Part shown: positions 17,784 to 25,517 of the stretch, piece by piece | Position numbering within the stretch: the first letter of the stretch is position 1 | How the letters are laid out: every line of letters begins with the position of its first letter | Assembly: GCA_036273855.1 (NCBI GenBank) | Contig: DASUGU010000130.1 | Location: 1 to 64,000, forward strand | Length of the DNA: 64,000 nucleotides | Source of the DNA: DATEPR01 sp036273855 | Lineage (GTDB): Bacteria; Actinomycetota; Actinomycetes; Mycobacteriales; Pseudonocardiaceae | Reading direction: 5' to 3' | Translations under genes and position numbers: made by a program | Notes under the pieces: model-generated | Told to the model about the DNA's origin: nothing | The model's database searches: none | The model's input: only the letters and a program-made list of their open reading frames with translations

Positions 17784-18728
17784 TTACTGTTGGTGCTCGG
17801 CCGCGTACGGGTCGATCGGCGCGCCCTCGGGGGCCTCTCCTTCGAGTTCCACCTTGGCGGCCGCCAGATCGCGCCGGGCCGCCTCACTCACCTCGGGGTA
17901 CTGCGGGTCGATCCCTATCAGCGTGTGCGCCAGGATCGCGCCCGCGCAGATGCGGGCGAACCACTTGCGATCGGCCGGCACGACGTACCACGGCGCCCAC
18001 GGCGTGCTGGTCGCCGACAGCATGCTCGAGAACACCTTCTGGTAGTCGTCCCAGTACCGGCGCTCGCGCACGTCGGCCGCGGAGAACTTCCAGTTCCGCT
18101 CCGGCACGTCGATCCGCTTCAGGAACCGGGTCCGCTGCTCCTCCTTGGACAGGTTCAGGAAGATCTTCACGACCTGGAAACCGTTGTCCGTCAGGTGCCG
18201 CTCCCAGTTGTTGATCTCCCGGTAGCGCCGCCGCCACACCTTGCCCTCCCTGGCGTGCTCGGGCAGCCGCTGCCGGCGCAGGTTCTCCGGGTGCACCCGG
18301 ACCACCAGGACCTCCTCGTAGTGCGACCGGTTGAAGATCCCGATCTCGCCGCGCCGGGGGAGATGCCGGGCGTAGCGCCACAGGTAGTCGTGGTCCAGTT
18401 CCTCGGACGTGGGCACCTTGAAGCCGTGCACCCGCACACCCTGCGGGTTGATGCCGCTCATCACGTGCCGGATGGTGCCGTCCTTGCCGCCGGCGTCCAG
18501 CGCCTGCAGGCACAGCAGCACGCCGTAGGTGTCCTGGGCGGCGAGCCGTCGCTGGTAGTCGGCGAGCAGCTCGATGCCGGTGCGCAGCAGCTTCCGGCCG
18601 TCCTTCTTCTTCAGGACGCCGGCCTTGTAGCCGGGATCGAAGTCCTTGCCGAGGCGCACGGTCGAGCCCGGCTCGACCCGCAGCGGCTCGATGAGCTTCG
18701 CGATCCGTTTCGCCGTCCTGTCGCTCAT
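17784..18728 (-). CDS. ppk2: Polyphosphate kinase 2 family protein
   Basis: 314 aa of the PPK2 family, which moves phosphate between polyphosphate and nucleotides. The P-loop reads LQALDAGGKDGTIRHVMSGINPQG (residues about 75-98), and the lid segment NRSHYEEVLVVRVHPE and the ERNWKFSAADVRERRYWDDYQ region are intact. The charged C-terminus is variable. Start ATG 18728 follows GGAGAAGG; the 600 in-frame codons upstream are a shadow of the permease gene. It is 44 bp upstream of the P-type ATPase on the same strand, consistent with a shared transcript linking energy stores and ion pumping. Confidence 0.92.
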   Translation of the reverse strand: MSDRTAKRIAKLIEPLRVEPGSTVRLGKDFDPGYKAGVLKKKDGRKLLRTGIELLADYQRRLAAQDTYGVLLCLQALDAGGKDGTIRHVMSGINPQGVRVHGFKVPTSEELDHDYLWRYARHLPRRGEIGIFNRSHYEEVLVVRVHPENLRRQRLPEHAREGKVWRRRYREINNWERHLTDNGFQVVKIFLNLSKEEQRTRFLKRIDVPERNWKFSAADVRERRYWDDYQKVFSSMLSATSTPWAPWYVVPADRKWFARICAGAILAHTLIGIDPQYPEVSEAARRDLAAAKVELEGEAPEGAPIDPYAAEHQQ

Positions 18729-18806
18729 CGGTGACCGCCTTCTCCCGGACAGGGTCCTGCCGCAGGTTATGCCGCAGCGGCATGAGCGCGGCATCGCCTT
18801 CCCGGG

Positions 18807-19994
18807 GTGAGGTGCGGCGCAGTGGGCGTGGTTACCGTCCCCGACGTGACCGACCGGCAGCCCAGGGTCCACGTCTTCACCGATCCCGGCGTACGAGCCG
18901 CGCCGGGCCTGCCGAGAGCGGTCATCATCCTGCTGGGCCTGGCCGCGGCGACGGTCACGGTGGCCGGGATGCGGGCCACGGCGTGGCTGCTCGCGCCGGT
19001 GCTGCTCGCCCTGGTCATCGTGATCGCCGTGGCCCCCGTGCACCAGGCGCTGCAGCGGCACGGGTTTCCCCGCTGGTCGGCCACGGTGGTGCTCCTGCTG
19101 CTGGTGTACGGCCTGGTCATCGGGTTCGGCGTGGTGGTGTTCGTGTCGCTGGCCAGGCTGGTGACGCTGCTGCCCCAGTACGCGAGCCGGTTCGACGACC
19201 TCGTCGCCAAGGCCACCGACGCACTCACCCGCGCCGGTGTGGGCACCAGTCAGGTGCAGGACGTCGCGCGGTCGCTGGACCTCGCCAAGGTGGTGCCCTA
19301 CCTGGCCTCGGTGCTCAGTGGCGTGGCCGGTGTGCTGACCAATCTGACGTTCCTGCTGGCGCTGCTGTTCTTCCTGAGCGTGGAGGCGAGCGGGTTCGGC
19401 AAGCGGATGGCGGCGCTCACCCGGGACCGGCCGGCTGCCGCCGTCGAACTCACCCGGTTCGCCGTGCGCACGCGGCGCTACCTTGTGGTCACCACGATTT
19501 TCGGTCTCATCGTCGCCGTGCTGGACACGGTCGCGCTGGCCGTCATCGGCATCCCGCTGGCCGTGCTGTGGGGACTGCTGTCCTTCGTGACGAACTACGT
19601 CCCCAACGTGGGGTTCCTGATCGGCCTGGTCCCGCCCGCGCTGCTCGCACTGCTGGGCGGCGGCTGGCAGCAGGCGGTCCTGGTGATCGGCATCTACTGC
19701 CTGCTCAACATGGTGATCCAGTCGCTGATCCAGCCCTACTACGTCGGCGACTCGGTGGGCCTGTCGGCGACGGTGACGTTCCTGGCGCTGGTGTTCTGGG
19801 CGTGGGTGCTCGGGCCGCTCGGCGCGATCCTGGCGATCCCGGTGACCCTGCTCGCCCGGTCCGTCCTGCTGGACATGGACCCCGGCACGGGGTGGATCGC
19901 CGCACTGCTGCACCTGTCGGCCGACGAATCCGGCCCCACCAGGCGCGGTTCGCCACGCCAGAACGGCCGCCGTCGTGCGGTCGAACGATCCTAG
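18807..19994 (+). CDS. AI-2E/PerM-family permease
   Basis: 395 aa with about eight hydrophobic segments. The AI-2E family features are the long amphipathic stretch after helix 3 (LPQYASRFDDLVAKATDAL) and the C-terminal block IGIPLAVLWGLLSFVTNYVPNVGFLIG plus IYCLLNMVIQSLIQPYYVG. Members export small molecules or act as Na+/H+ antiporters; the substrate here is unknown. The start may be GTG 18807 or GTG 18846. It is divergent from PPK2, with about 80 bp between them. Confidence 0.87.
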   Translation: MRCGAVGVVTVPDVTDRQPRVHVFTDPGVRAAPGLPRAVIILLGLAAATVTVAGMRATAWLLAPVLLALVIVIAVAPVHQALQRHGFPRWSATVVLLLLVYGLVIGFGVVVFVSLARLVTLLPQYASRFDDLVAKATDALTRAGVGTSQVQDVARSLDLAKVVPYLASVLSGVAGVLTNLTFLLALLFFLSVEASGFGKRMAALTRDRPAAAVELTRFAVRTRRYLVVTTIFGLIVAVLDTVALAVIGIPLAVLWGLLSFVTNYVPNVGFLIGLVPPALLALLGGGWQQAVLVIGIYCLLNMVIQSLIQPYYVGDSVGLSATVTFLALVFWAWVLGPLGAILAIPVTLLARSVLLDMDPGTGWIAALLHLSADESGPTRRGSPRQNGRRRAVERS

Positions 19995-20039
19995 GCCCGG
20001 GCTGACACCGGCCGGCCGACCTGTCAGGAGGTACACGCA

Positions 20040-20519
20040 ATGGCCACGAAACAGTGGAACCCGGGGCGGTCCGACTGGATCGCGTTCGCCGTGCTGATGT
20101 TGCTGATCGCCGGCGTGCTCAACATCGTCGAGGGGATCGTGACCCTCCTGTACCGCGAGCGCACGGTCGTCGTCGCGGACCGGCTCTACCTGATCGACGT
20201 GGTGGGCTGGGGCATCCTGGTGCTGGTGGCCGGGGCGATCCTGGTCTGTGCCGGCCTGGGCGTGCTGTCCGGGCGGACCTGGGCCCGGGTGGTGGCGATC
20301 GTGTGCGTCGCGCTGCACGCCATCGTGCAGGTCGGTTGGCTGGCCGCCAATCCGGTGTGGTCGGTCCTGCTGCTGGGGCTGGACGTGGTCGTGCTCTATG
20401 CGCTGATCGCCCGCTGGCACGAGGCCGCGGAGACAGGGGGCGACTACCGCCCCTCGGCCACCTACGACCCGCATGACCAGCAATCCGTCTGGGAGCAACA
20501 CCCCAGGTTGATCGTCTGA
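20040..20519 (+). CDS. DUF7144-like four-helix membrane protein (paralogue 2)
   Basis: 159 aa, paralogous to the protein at 14505-14954: SDWIAFAVLMLLIAGVLNIVEG opens helix 1 and WLAANPVWSVLLLGLDVVVLYAL closes helix 4, followed by GGDYRPSATYD. ATG 20040 has AGGAGG 8-13 bases upstream. Function unknown; it follows the permease by 45 bp. Confidence 0.82.
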   Translation: MATKQWNPGRSDWIAFAVLMLLIAGVLNIVEGIVTLLYRERTVVVADRLYLIDVVGWGILVLVAGAILVCAGLGVLSGRTWARVVAIVCVALHAIVQVGWLAANPVWSVLLLGLDVVVLYALIARWHEAAETGGDYRPSATYDPHDQQSVWEQHPRLIV

Positions 20520-20567
20520 GCCACCGGCAGCGCGGAGACCCATCCGGGTGATGCTGGCTGCGGGGGG

Positions 20568-20587
20568 TGGCGGTTAGGTCACCGCCA
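20568..20587. terminator. Hairpin after the DUF7144-like gene
   Basis: TGGCGGT-TAGGTC-ACCGCCA, a perfect 7-bp stem with a 6-nt loop, placed 48 bp after the stop and just before the TIR gene. No T-run; it may be a weak terminator or an operator. Confidence 0.4.
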
Positions 20588-20605
20588 GGTGTCTGATGTT
20601 TCAGG

Positions 20606-21304
20606 ATGATGGGCGCCGAGGACGTATTCATCAGTTACCGGGGTGCGGCCGACTCGCTCTACGCGGCCGACCTGCTGCACGCCGAACTGTCCCATGTACT
20701 GGGCCCCGGCCGCGTGTTCCTGGACTCGGAGTCGATCAAACCCGGCGCGGACTTCGTGCGGACCCTTGTGGACCGGGTACGGCAGTCGCGGGTCGTGCTG
20801 GCGGTCATCGGCCCGCACTGGCTGACCGTCACCGACCCCGATGGCCTGCGGCGCATCGACGATCCGCGTGACTGGGTCCGGCGCGAGCTGGCCGAGGCGT
20901 TCGACGCCGACGTGCCGGTGATCCCGGTCCTGACCGACAACGCCCGGATGCCCACGGAGGCCGACCTCCCGGCCGACATCGTCCGGCTCGGTCGCGCCCA
21001 GCACGTCGTGCTTCGACAGCGCCACGCCCAGGCCGATATCGCGGTACTGCTGGACCGGCTGACCGATCTGGTCCCCGACCGACAGCGGGACCCCGTGGTA
21101 CCGGCCGGACCGCCGCTGGTGCCACGGCAGTTGCCGTTGGTGATGGGGGATTTCGTCGGCCGCGGCGAGCAGTTGGCCACGCTGGACGCACTGCTGCCCG
21201 CCGACGAGGGAGCCGGTGCCGGTGCCGGTGCGGTGATGATCTCGGCGGTCGGTGGCACGGCCGGGGTGGGCAAGACGAAACCCGGATTAAGGCACAGGTT
21301 GTGA
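20606..21304 (+). pseudogene. TIR-domain/P-loop NTPase gene cut by the prophage (5' part)
   Basis: The first about 150 residues form a TIR-like domain: DVFISYRGAADSLYAADLL, RVFLDSESIKPGADF, SRVVLAVIGPHWL. A linker then leads to a STAND/NB-ARC type start (DFVGRGEQLATLDALL) and the P-loop VGGTAGVGKT. Directly after the P-loop Lys-Thr the frame changes character and stops at 21304, after the nonsense tail KPGLRHRL. The rest of the NTPase and any repeat domain are missing. TIR-NTPase proteins are often NAD-depleting antiphage or signalling proteins. The missing 3' part is expected beyond the right end of the prophage. Confidence 0.85.
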
Positions 21305-21330
21305 CCGGACTGTAACCTGCGTCGGACTCA
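21270..21330. other. Probable attL (left host/prophage junction)
   Basis: Host coding similarity ends in the P-loop codons at about 21270-21277. Phage-side DNA begins with CAGGTT (21295-21300) and AACCTG (21314-21319), an inverted repeat with a 13-bp spacer, typical of arms around a recombinase core. The exact crossover bases cannot be set without the right junction. Insertion inside a protein gene rather than a tRNA suggests a large serine integrase. Confidence 0.6.
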
Positions 21331-21404
21331 CCCGCTGACCAGGGAAAACGTCGCCTGCCTACGCATCCCGCCTACACCTGGAGGGCCTGTGGGCTATCGA
21401 GCGC

Positions 21405-21446
21405 ACAGTACCCCACACTCGGCAGTGTCCTCGAACATATGTTCGC
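21405..21446 (+). promoter_or_regulatory. LexA (SOS) box and second operator before the first prophage gene
   Basis: TCGAACATATGTTCGC at 21431-21446 matches the actinobacterial LexA consensus TCGAAC-N4-GTTCGA in 11 of 12 fixed bases and abuts ATG 21447. A second inverted repeat, ACACT-CGGC-AGTGT, lies at 21415-21428. An 11-mer ACAGTACCCCA at 21405-21415 recurs at 21879-21889 before the next gene. Confidence 0.75.
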
Positions 21447-21854
21447 ATGGACCTCATGACCGGCGACGATCGCTCCTGGCTGCTCCACAAGCGCACCGGC
21501 GACGGCTGGTGTCTGGTCGGATCTCGACGCGTCCCCGCACCCGCAAGCGCCGCAGCCAGCCGCGCAGAACTGTGTGCCTGGCTCGACGACACCCGGTTCC
21601 CGGACGGGCGCTACCGCGCGGAGCTGGCCGCCGACACCCGGCCGGGTGCTGTGGTCGCCGAGCTGGACTACGTACGTGACGTTCCGTTGCCACCCGTGCG
21701 CAGCCTGCGTGAACGTGGCCCGGTCGTCCACACCTGCCGGCTGTGCGCGCCGATACTGGCCGCTCATGCGATCCCGACTGACCGATCGTGGTGGTGTGCG
21801 GCGTGCGGCCGGCGGCACTCGGCGGTCCTGTGGGCGCACCTGCACATGAGATGA
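21447..21854 (+). CDS. Unknown protein with C-terminal zinc ribbon, SOS-box controlled
   Basis: 135 aa. The N-terminal two thirds is unremarkable and globular; the C-terminus has TCRLCAPILAAH and WWCAACGRRHS, a two-CxxC zinc-ribbon pattern. The start ATG directly follows the LexA box, so the transcript is probably leaderless and repressed by host LexA until DNA damage. Its place at the attachment site and its damage control make a role in prophage excision or induction conceivable, but no family is recognised. Confidence 0.75.
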   Translation: MDLMTGDDRSWLLHKRTGDGWCLVGSRRVPAPASAAASRAELCAWLDDTRFPDGRYRAELAADTRPGAVVAELDYVRDVPLPPVRSLRERGPVVHTCRLCAPILAAHAIPTDRSWWCAACGRRHSAVLWAHLHMR

Positions 21855-21889
21855 CCGTCGGTGAACGCTCCGCACGCTACAGTACCCCA

Positions 21890-22219
21890 GTGCACCTTCA
21901 CGCCTACCTGGCTACCGGACTCCGCGCCGCCAACATTCCGCCGCGCGAGGATCGGCAGGACTGGGAGCCTGACGACCTGTTCACGGAGACGGCACCGGCC
22001 GTGGACTGGCTGGCTAACGCCACCCGCGAGTTGTGCGCCGCGCCGAACATGAACCTGGCTGACGAAATGCGGGTGTGGACTACCACGCTGGACGCTGGCG
22101 AATCAGTGCACACCGGGGCGAGAGGAACCTCGGTGCTGGTGGAAGCTCACCCCGACTGTAGTTGCGGCCACGCGGATCCCGGGAGTATCGCTCCGCTACG
22201 GCGTACACGGCGCCGCTAG
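21890..22219 (+). CDS. Hypothetical actinophage protein
   Basis: 109 aa from GTG 21890, reading MHLHAYLATGLRAAN; contains DLFTETAPAVDWLANATREL, and a CSCGH motif near the C-terminus. A TACAGT -10-like element ends 6 bases before the GTG, consistent with a leaderless start. The alternative ATG 21851 overlaps the upstream stop (ATGA) and would add 13 residues. No function recognised. Confidence 0.68.
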   Translation: MHLHAYLATGLRAANIPPREDRQDWEPDDLFTETAPAVDWLANATRELCAAPNMNLADEMRVWTTTLDAGESVHTGARGTSVLVEAHPDCSCGHADPGSIAPLRRTRRR

Positions 22220-22341
22220 CCGGCTTGCGAAAAGCCGTACCCGGAACCGCCGCACGCGCCGCAGGTGGAACCAATCGTCTCGCCCTTGCCAGTGCCATGA
22301 CACGTACTGCACTTCGGCCGGTCCGAGTCGTGTTTACCCAT
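22216..22341 (-). CDS. 41-aa zinc-finger protein of DnaJ-type CxxCxGxG repeats
   Basis: MGKHDSDRPKCSTCHGTGKG followed by a second CGACGGSG: two knuckles of the CxxCxGxG type seen in DnaJ zinc domains. It starts 8 bp inside the end of the upstream gene on the same strand and ends 4 bp into the convergent gene. Small phage zinc proteins of this type often bind nucleic acid or protein partners; its role is unknown. Confidence 0.6.
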   Translation of the reverse strand: MGKHDSDRPKCSTCHGTGKGETIGSTCGACGGSGYGFSQAG

Positions 22342-22603
22342 GGTCTGGATTCTCCCGGTCCGGGTCGTCCGATGTCCAGTCGTAGTCCGTTGACTCCACC
22401 CAGTCAGCGGCGGCAGTGAGGGCAACTGCGACACGGCGCGCGTACGGCGGCGTGGGCAACGCTTCGCGCAGATGGATCATCCCGCCTTGCACCGACACGC
22501 CGTATCCAAAATCGGCAAGGATCAGGCGGGCGTTGCCTGCCGTGTCGCGCCGCCAGGTCAACACTGGTTCTAGTGCTGGGCGCTCCGCCCCATACTCGGC
22601 CAC
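22334..22603 (-). CDS. Hypothetical phage protein
   Basis: 89 aa, MAEYGAERPALEPVLTWRRDT, with an acidic C-terminus (ESTDYDWTSDDPDREN). Start ATG 22603 lies 8 bases from a 14-bp palindrome and probably heads a leaderless transcript. No family recognised. Confidence 0.65.
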   Translation of the reverse strand: MAEYGAERPALEPVLTWRRDTAGNARLILADFGYGVSVQGGMIHLREALPTPPYARRVAVALTAAADWVESTDYDWTSDDPDRENPDHG

Positions 22604-22611
22604 ATCGACAA

Positions 22612-22625
22612 GCCTAGCTAGGCTC
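22612..22625 (-). promoter_or_regulatory. 14-bp palindrome with -10-like TAGGCT
   Basis: AGCCTAGCTAGGCT, a perfect palindrome. On the minus strand TAGGCT ends 8 bases before ATG 22603 and could be a -10 box overlapped by an operator. Confidence 0.45.
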
Positions 22626-22696
22626 CATGTCCCGGTACTCTCCTGGTCCCCTCGCCGATTCCGAATTCGGTAAAGTCAAGTGCTTCGGGCCGTTGC

Positions 22697-23311
22697 TCAA
22701 TCACTGCCACACCCCTTTTCCAGGACGGCACCCTCCTGGTCGGAAAATACCACTGGCGCCACCGGCTGCACTTGGGCAGTCCTTCGAGGTGATGTCGCTC
22801 GGGGCGCCGGTGCCTCGATCTCGGATGATTGATCCATGTCCACCGCCGCCCACAGTATGGCGCCGGTAGCGTCGTCGCCCTTGGGTGTCCTAACGAGGGC
22901 ACTCATCATGGCGCTGGTCGGGTCAACCCCGCTCCGGGTGGGCTCGGGGGTTGGCGGCGCTGTGTCCTTTGTTGATTGCGCCGGGGGTGGTGCGCTGCGA
23001 CGGCAAACACGTTTGCCGCCGTACAGGTCGCACGCGACGCGATACGCCTGCGCATAGCGGCCGTTGAAAGCCGACGTCCACGTGATAGCGCCCGAGTCCA
23101 ACTCGGCGAAACCCGCGACCTTGACGTCACCGTGGACTGCGCATGCCATCCGGGAAATACGGATGGCCACTACCTGCGATGTCACGATCACGTCGCCGTC
23201 GCGGATATCTTTGCCGGTCGCGATCTTCCCGGGATCGTCCACAGTCTGGGGTATGGTGTGGACGGCGATTCCGTCCACAAAGCGGGTAGTGATCTTGTTG
23301 GTGTCCTGCAC
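22697..23311 (-). CDS. Hypothetical prophage protein
   Basis: 204 aa from GTG 23311, placed 6 bases after AGGAGAGG. The N-terminal half (VQDTNKITTRFVDGIAVHTI, DIRDGDVIVTSQVVAIRISR) looks like a compact beta-rich domain. The C-terminal half is Pro/Thr/Ala-rich and probably disordered. No function recognised. The 185 bp upstream hold no clear gene. Confidence 0.6.
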   Translation of the reverse strand: MQDTNKITTRFVDGIAVHTIPQTVDDPGKIATGKDIRDGDVIVTSQVVAIRISRMACAVHGDVKVAGFAELDSGAITWTSAFNGRYAQAYRVACDLYGGKRVCRRSAPPPAQSTKDTAPPTPEPTRSGVDPTSAMMSALVRTPKGDDATGAILWAAVDMDQSSEIEAPAPRATSPRRTAQVQPVAPVVFSDQEGAVLEKGCGSD

Positions 23312-23496
23312 TATTCCTCTCCTGATCACGACGCAGGTCCGATTATGCGGGCTCGCCAGGGCGATACACATCAAGCCCAGGGCGGCCTAGATTGGCGGAT
23401 CTCGGGTTCGAGTCATCGAGCCGCCGATCGGAGCCTCAGCCTGCCGCATAAATCGCGACTGGCGCCGCTGTCCGGGTAACCGGTCGTCGTCCACCG

Positions 23497-23871
23497 TCAT
23501 CGCTGGCCACCGAACAGATCGGCGGGCTCTCGATCCACGAGTCTCGGACTCAACACCGTCGCCGCCACACTCGTGACCAGGCGCACATGCCCGGCCTGTG
23601 CATGCGTCAACGTCGGGTACCGTTCAAGATATCGGTCCCACTCCGAAATTGGGTCCGTGGTGAAGGTCATGGTCTCGAAGATCAACGGCATGGGAAGCAA
23701 CCCGGCCGAACTATCGATGCCGAACCACACCGTGGACACACCACAACGACTCCAGAGATCGACCGTGCTGATGATCTCGGTGTACCGAACATGCCGGTAT
23801 GTGTCGTCCTCCAGCAACGCGGCCCACTGCTCGCGGTCGATCGGAAGCGCGTTGCGGTCGTAGAAGATCAC
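23497..23871 (-). CDS. Hypothetical actinophage protein
   Basis: 124 aa; the core STVWFGIDSSAGLLPMPLIFETMTF resembles a small protein widespread in actinophages without known role. GTG 23871 overlaps the upstream stop (GTGA), so translation is coupled. Confidence 0.75.
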   Translation of the reverse strand: MIFYDRNALPIDREQWAALLEDDTYRHVRYTEIISTVDLWSRCGVSTVWFGIDSSAGLLPMPLIFETMTFTTDPISEWDRYLERYPTLTHAQAGHVRLVTSVAATVLSPRLVDREPADLFGGQR

Positions 23872-24581
23872 AGCGGCCCCTGACCGTCCTCCGCGCTATC
23901 GCCTGGAAAGTCCGGCACCGGCATCACGTCCCACCGCCCCGTGGTGACTGCCGGCTGATCGTGTGGCACGTACCGCATCAGGCGGGCCGCCGCGATCGCC
24001 AACAGCACCCGCGACTCGCTCGGGTCCTCGTCCAACTCGCACGCCTGACGCAACGCGGGCATTCCCGCGTGCAACGCAGCCACCACCTCTGGTCGGCGCG
24101 CAGCGCGGCCTCGGATCATCCACGCCACGGCGATCGGGTCGCCGAAGTGCCACAACACGCCACCCGGGGCGGGCCGCACGTCCCATTCCGTCGTGGTCCA
24201 CAACAGAGTCACCCCGGGGTTGCGCATCAACCCCACCCCCGCCGGCTCCGTGTGAGCGGGCAGACCCCTCTCGCGGCGACGCATGTTCGGCCGCGACAGA
24301 AACGGACACACCCGGGCGCTGTACGCAGCGCACGCCACGTGGGACGGCGGTTCGGACGATATGCGGTTGACCCCGCACATGGGTCCGAGCACGAACGTCC
24401 CGGCTGGCTTGTCGATGCGGTGCCCACACGTCCAACACAGGCGGTGGCGCTGGGCGCGACGCATCCGGTCCGCCGACGCCACGCGGAAATCCGGGTCACC
24501 GTCACCCCTGACGGGCGCGACAAACCAGGGAATGGGGCGGCCGATGCTGTCGCGTTTCAGCCCGGCGATCCGCAGTGGCAT
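23868..24581 (-). CDS. Hypothetical protein with cysteine pairs
   Basis: 237 aa from ATG 24581. The N-terminus has LCWTCGHRIDKPAGTFVLGPMCGVNRISSEPPSHVACAAYSARVCPF-type cysteine spacing (in the range of residues 48-95), suggesting a bound metal. The rest includes GVLWHFGDPIAVAWMIRGR. GTGA overlap with the next gene. The protein type recurs in actinophage lysogeny regions; no function assigned. Confidence 0.72.
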   Translation of the reverse strand: MPLRIAGLKRDSIGRPIPWFVAPVRGDGDPDFRVASADRMRRAQRHRLCWTCGHRIDKPAGTFVLGPMCGVNRISSEPPSHVACAAYSARVCPFLSRPNMRRRERGLPAHTEPAGVGLMRNPGVTLLWTTTEWDVRPAPGGVLWHFGDPIAVAWMIRGRAARRPEVVAALHAGMPALRQACELDEDPSESRVLLAIAAARLMRYVPHDQPAVTTGRWDVMPVPDFPGDSAEDGQGPL

Positions 24582-24613
24582 GACCGTGTCCTGCCACCTG
24601 GCATGGCTGCCCG

Positions 24614-24799
24614 TCACTGTCGAAGACTCCCGTCCGTTCGCTGAATGAGCACACACATCGCGACGGCGGAGCACAGCGCACCGTGGATTTCCGCCGACAC
24701 GTAGTGGTGCCCGAGTAGCGCGGTGACCATCGTGAATCCGTTGCTGGGCAACGCGATCGCCCGCAACGTTCCCGAGATCAGCGGCGCCCATCGCCGCAT
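24614..24799 (-). CDS. Small membrane-type protein
   Basis: 61 aa, MRRWAPLISGTLRAIALPSN, with hydrophobic stretches on both sides of a HHYVSAEIHG segment. ATG 24799 follows GAGGAAACC. Unknown function. Confidence 0.5.
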   Translation of the reverse strand: MRRWAPLISGTLRAIALPSNGFTMVTALLGHHYVSAEIHGALCSAVAMCVLIQRTDGSLRQ

Positions 24800-24810
24800 G
24801 GTTTCCTCGT

Positions 24811-25008
24811 TCACGATTCTCGCTTGCCGATCACAGCGTCCAACAGGGCAACGTGATCCACCCGAGCCATGCGGCAATGCGCGCAGCGGCAGTCGCGACG
24901 GTGGACCGACCAACTTGACACCCGACTGATCGATCCGTCCGGCCTGGCGCGTGTCAACTGGCCGGCTCGTCCCGGGTCGCCGACCTCGCCGCGCGGCGGC
25001 TTATCCAC
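24811..25008 (-). CDS. Small basic protein
   Basis: 65 aa from GTG 25008 (AGGAGAG upstream). It contains RRDCRCAHCRMARVDHVALL, a possible zinc knuckle. Unknown function. Confidence 0.5.
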   Translation of the reverse strand: MDKPPRGEVGDPGRAGQLTRARPDGSISRVSSWSVHRRDCRCAHCRMARVDHVALLDAVIGKRES

Positions 25009-25324
25009 TGTCCACTCTCCTGGGTACTTCGGGAGGATCACCGAACAGTGCGGCAAATTCCTCATCGGACAAGGGATGGTGATTGCGGTAGTACCGGACG
25101 GCCGTCGCCAGAAAGTGCGCCGTGCGCGGGTCGAATGCTTGCCCTAACGCCAGGTCAGTGTCCCGGCCCGGCCTGTCCAGATAGACGTTTCGAGCATGAT
25201 GCCCACCAGGCCGCAGCCGAAACCGCCCGCACCTCGCACACTCCTCCTGAGACGTGTCCACCCCGTGTAGGCACTCGTCGTTGTCGGTCACGTGCGCCAA
25301 CAGATCTGGTTCGTCACTGCTCAC
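25001..25324 (-). CDS. Hypothetical protein with CxxC motif
   Basis: 107 aa from GTG 25324 with GGAGG 10 bases upstream. Cys/His spacing ECLHGVDTSQEECARCGRF and a helical C-terminus with FLATAVRYYRNHHPLSDEEFAALFG. Unknown function; overlaps both neighbours by a few bases, so one operon. Confidence 0.62.
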   Translation of the reverse strand: MSSDEPDLLAHVTDNDECLHGVDTSQEECARCGRFRLRPGGHHARNVYLDRPGRDTDLALGQAFDPRTAHFLATAVRYYRNHHPLSDEEFAALFGDPPEVPRRVDSG

Positions 25325-25517
25325 GGCGTCGTTCCTCCCGCCACAACGACCAGCCGGCCCCACCCACCACGAGAGTCACGAGGCCCAGGATCACCGCCAA
25401 CGGCCAGTCACCCAGCGACGCAGTCAACACCGTGACCAGTACGCCACACAGGAAACCGAGCCCCGCGACCGTCCACCAAGCGCGACCGGCCAGGCGCAGC
25501 ACTTTCTCAGTCAACAC
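25314..25517 (-). CDS. Small two-helix membrane protein
   Basis: 67 aa: transmembrane helices WWTVAGLGFLCGVLVTVLTA and PLAVILGLVTLVVGGAGWSL with a basic cytoplasmic end (WREERRREQ). GTG 25517 follows GGAGGTGAGTC. Small membrane proteins expressed from lysogeny operons can act in superinfection exclusion; that is inference only. Confidence 0.65.
   Translation of the reverse strand: MLTEKVLRLAGRAWWTVAGLGFLCGVLVTVLTASLGDWPLAVILGLVTLVVGGAGWSLWREERRREQ

Noticed and set aside
15832..18045. Plus-strand frame of 737 codons over the P-type ATPase and PPK2 genes
   Set aside because: Shadow composition (Arg/His/Gln/Asp-rich) antisense to two recognisable enzymes.
23390..23435. tRNA-like GGTTCGAGTC within a GGCGG...CCGCC frame
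   Set aside because: The T-stem does not pair and no D- or anticodon arm can be drawn; not a tRNA nor an attachment tRNA fragment.
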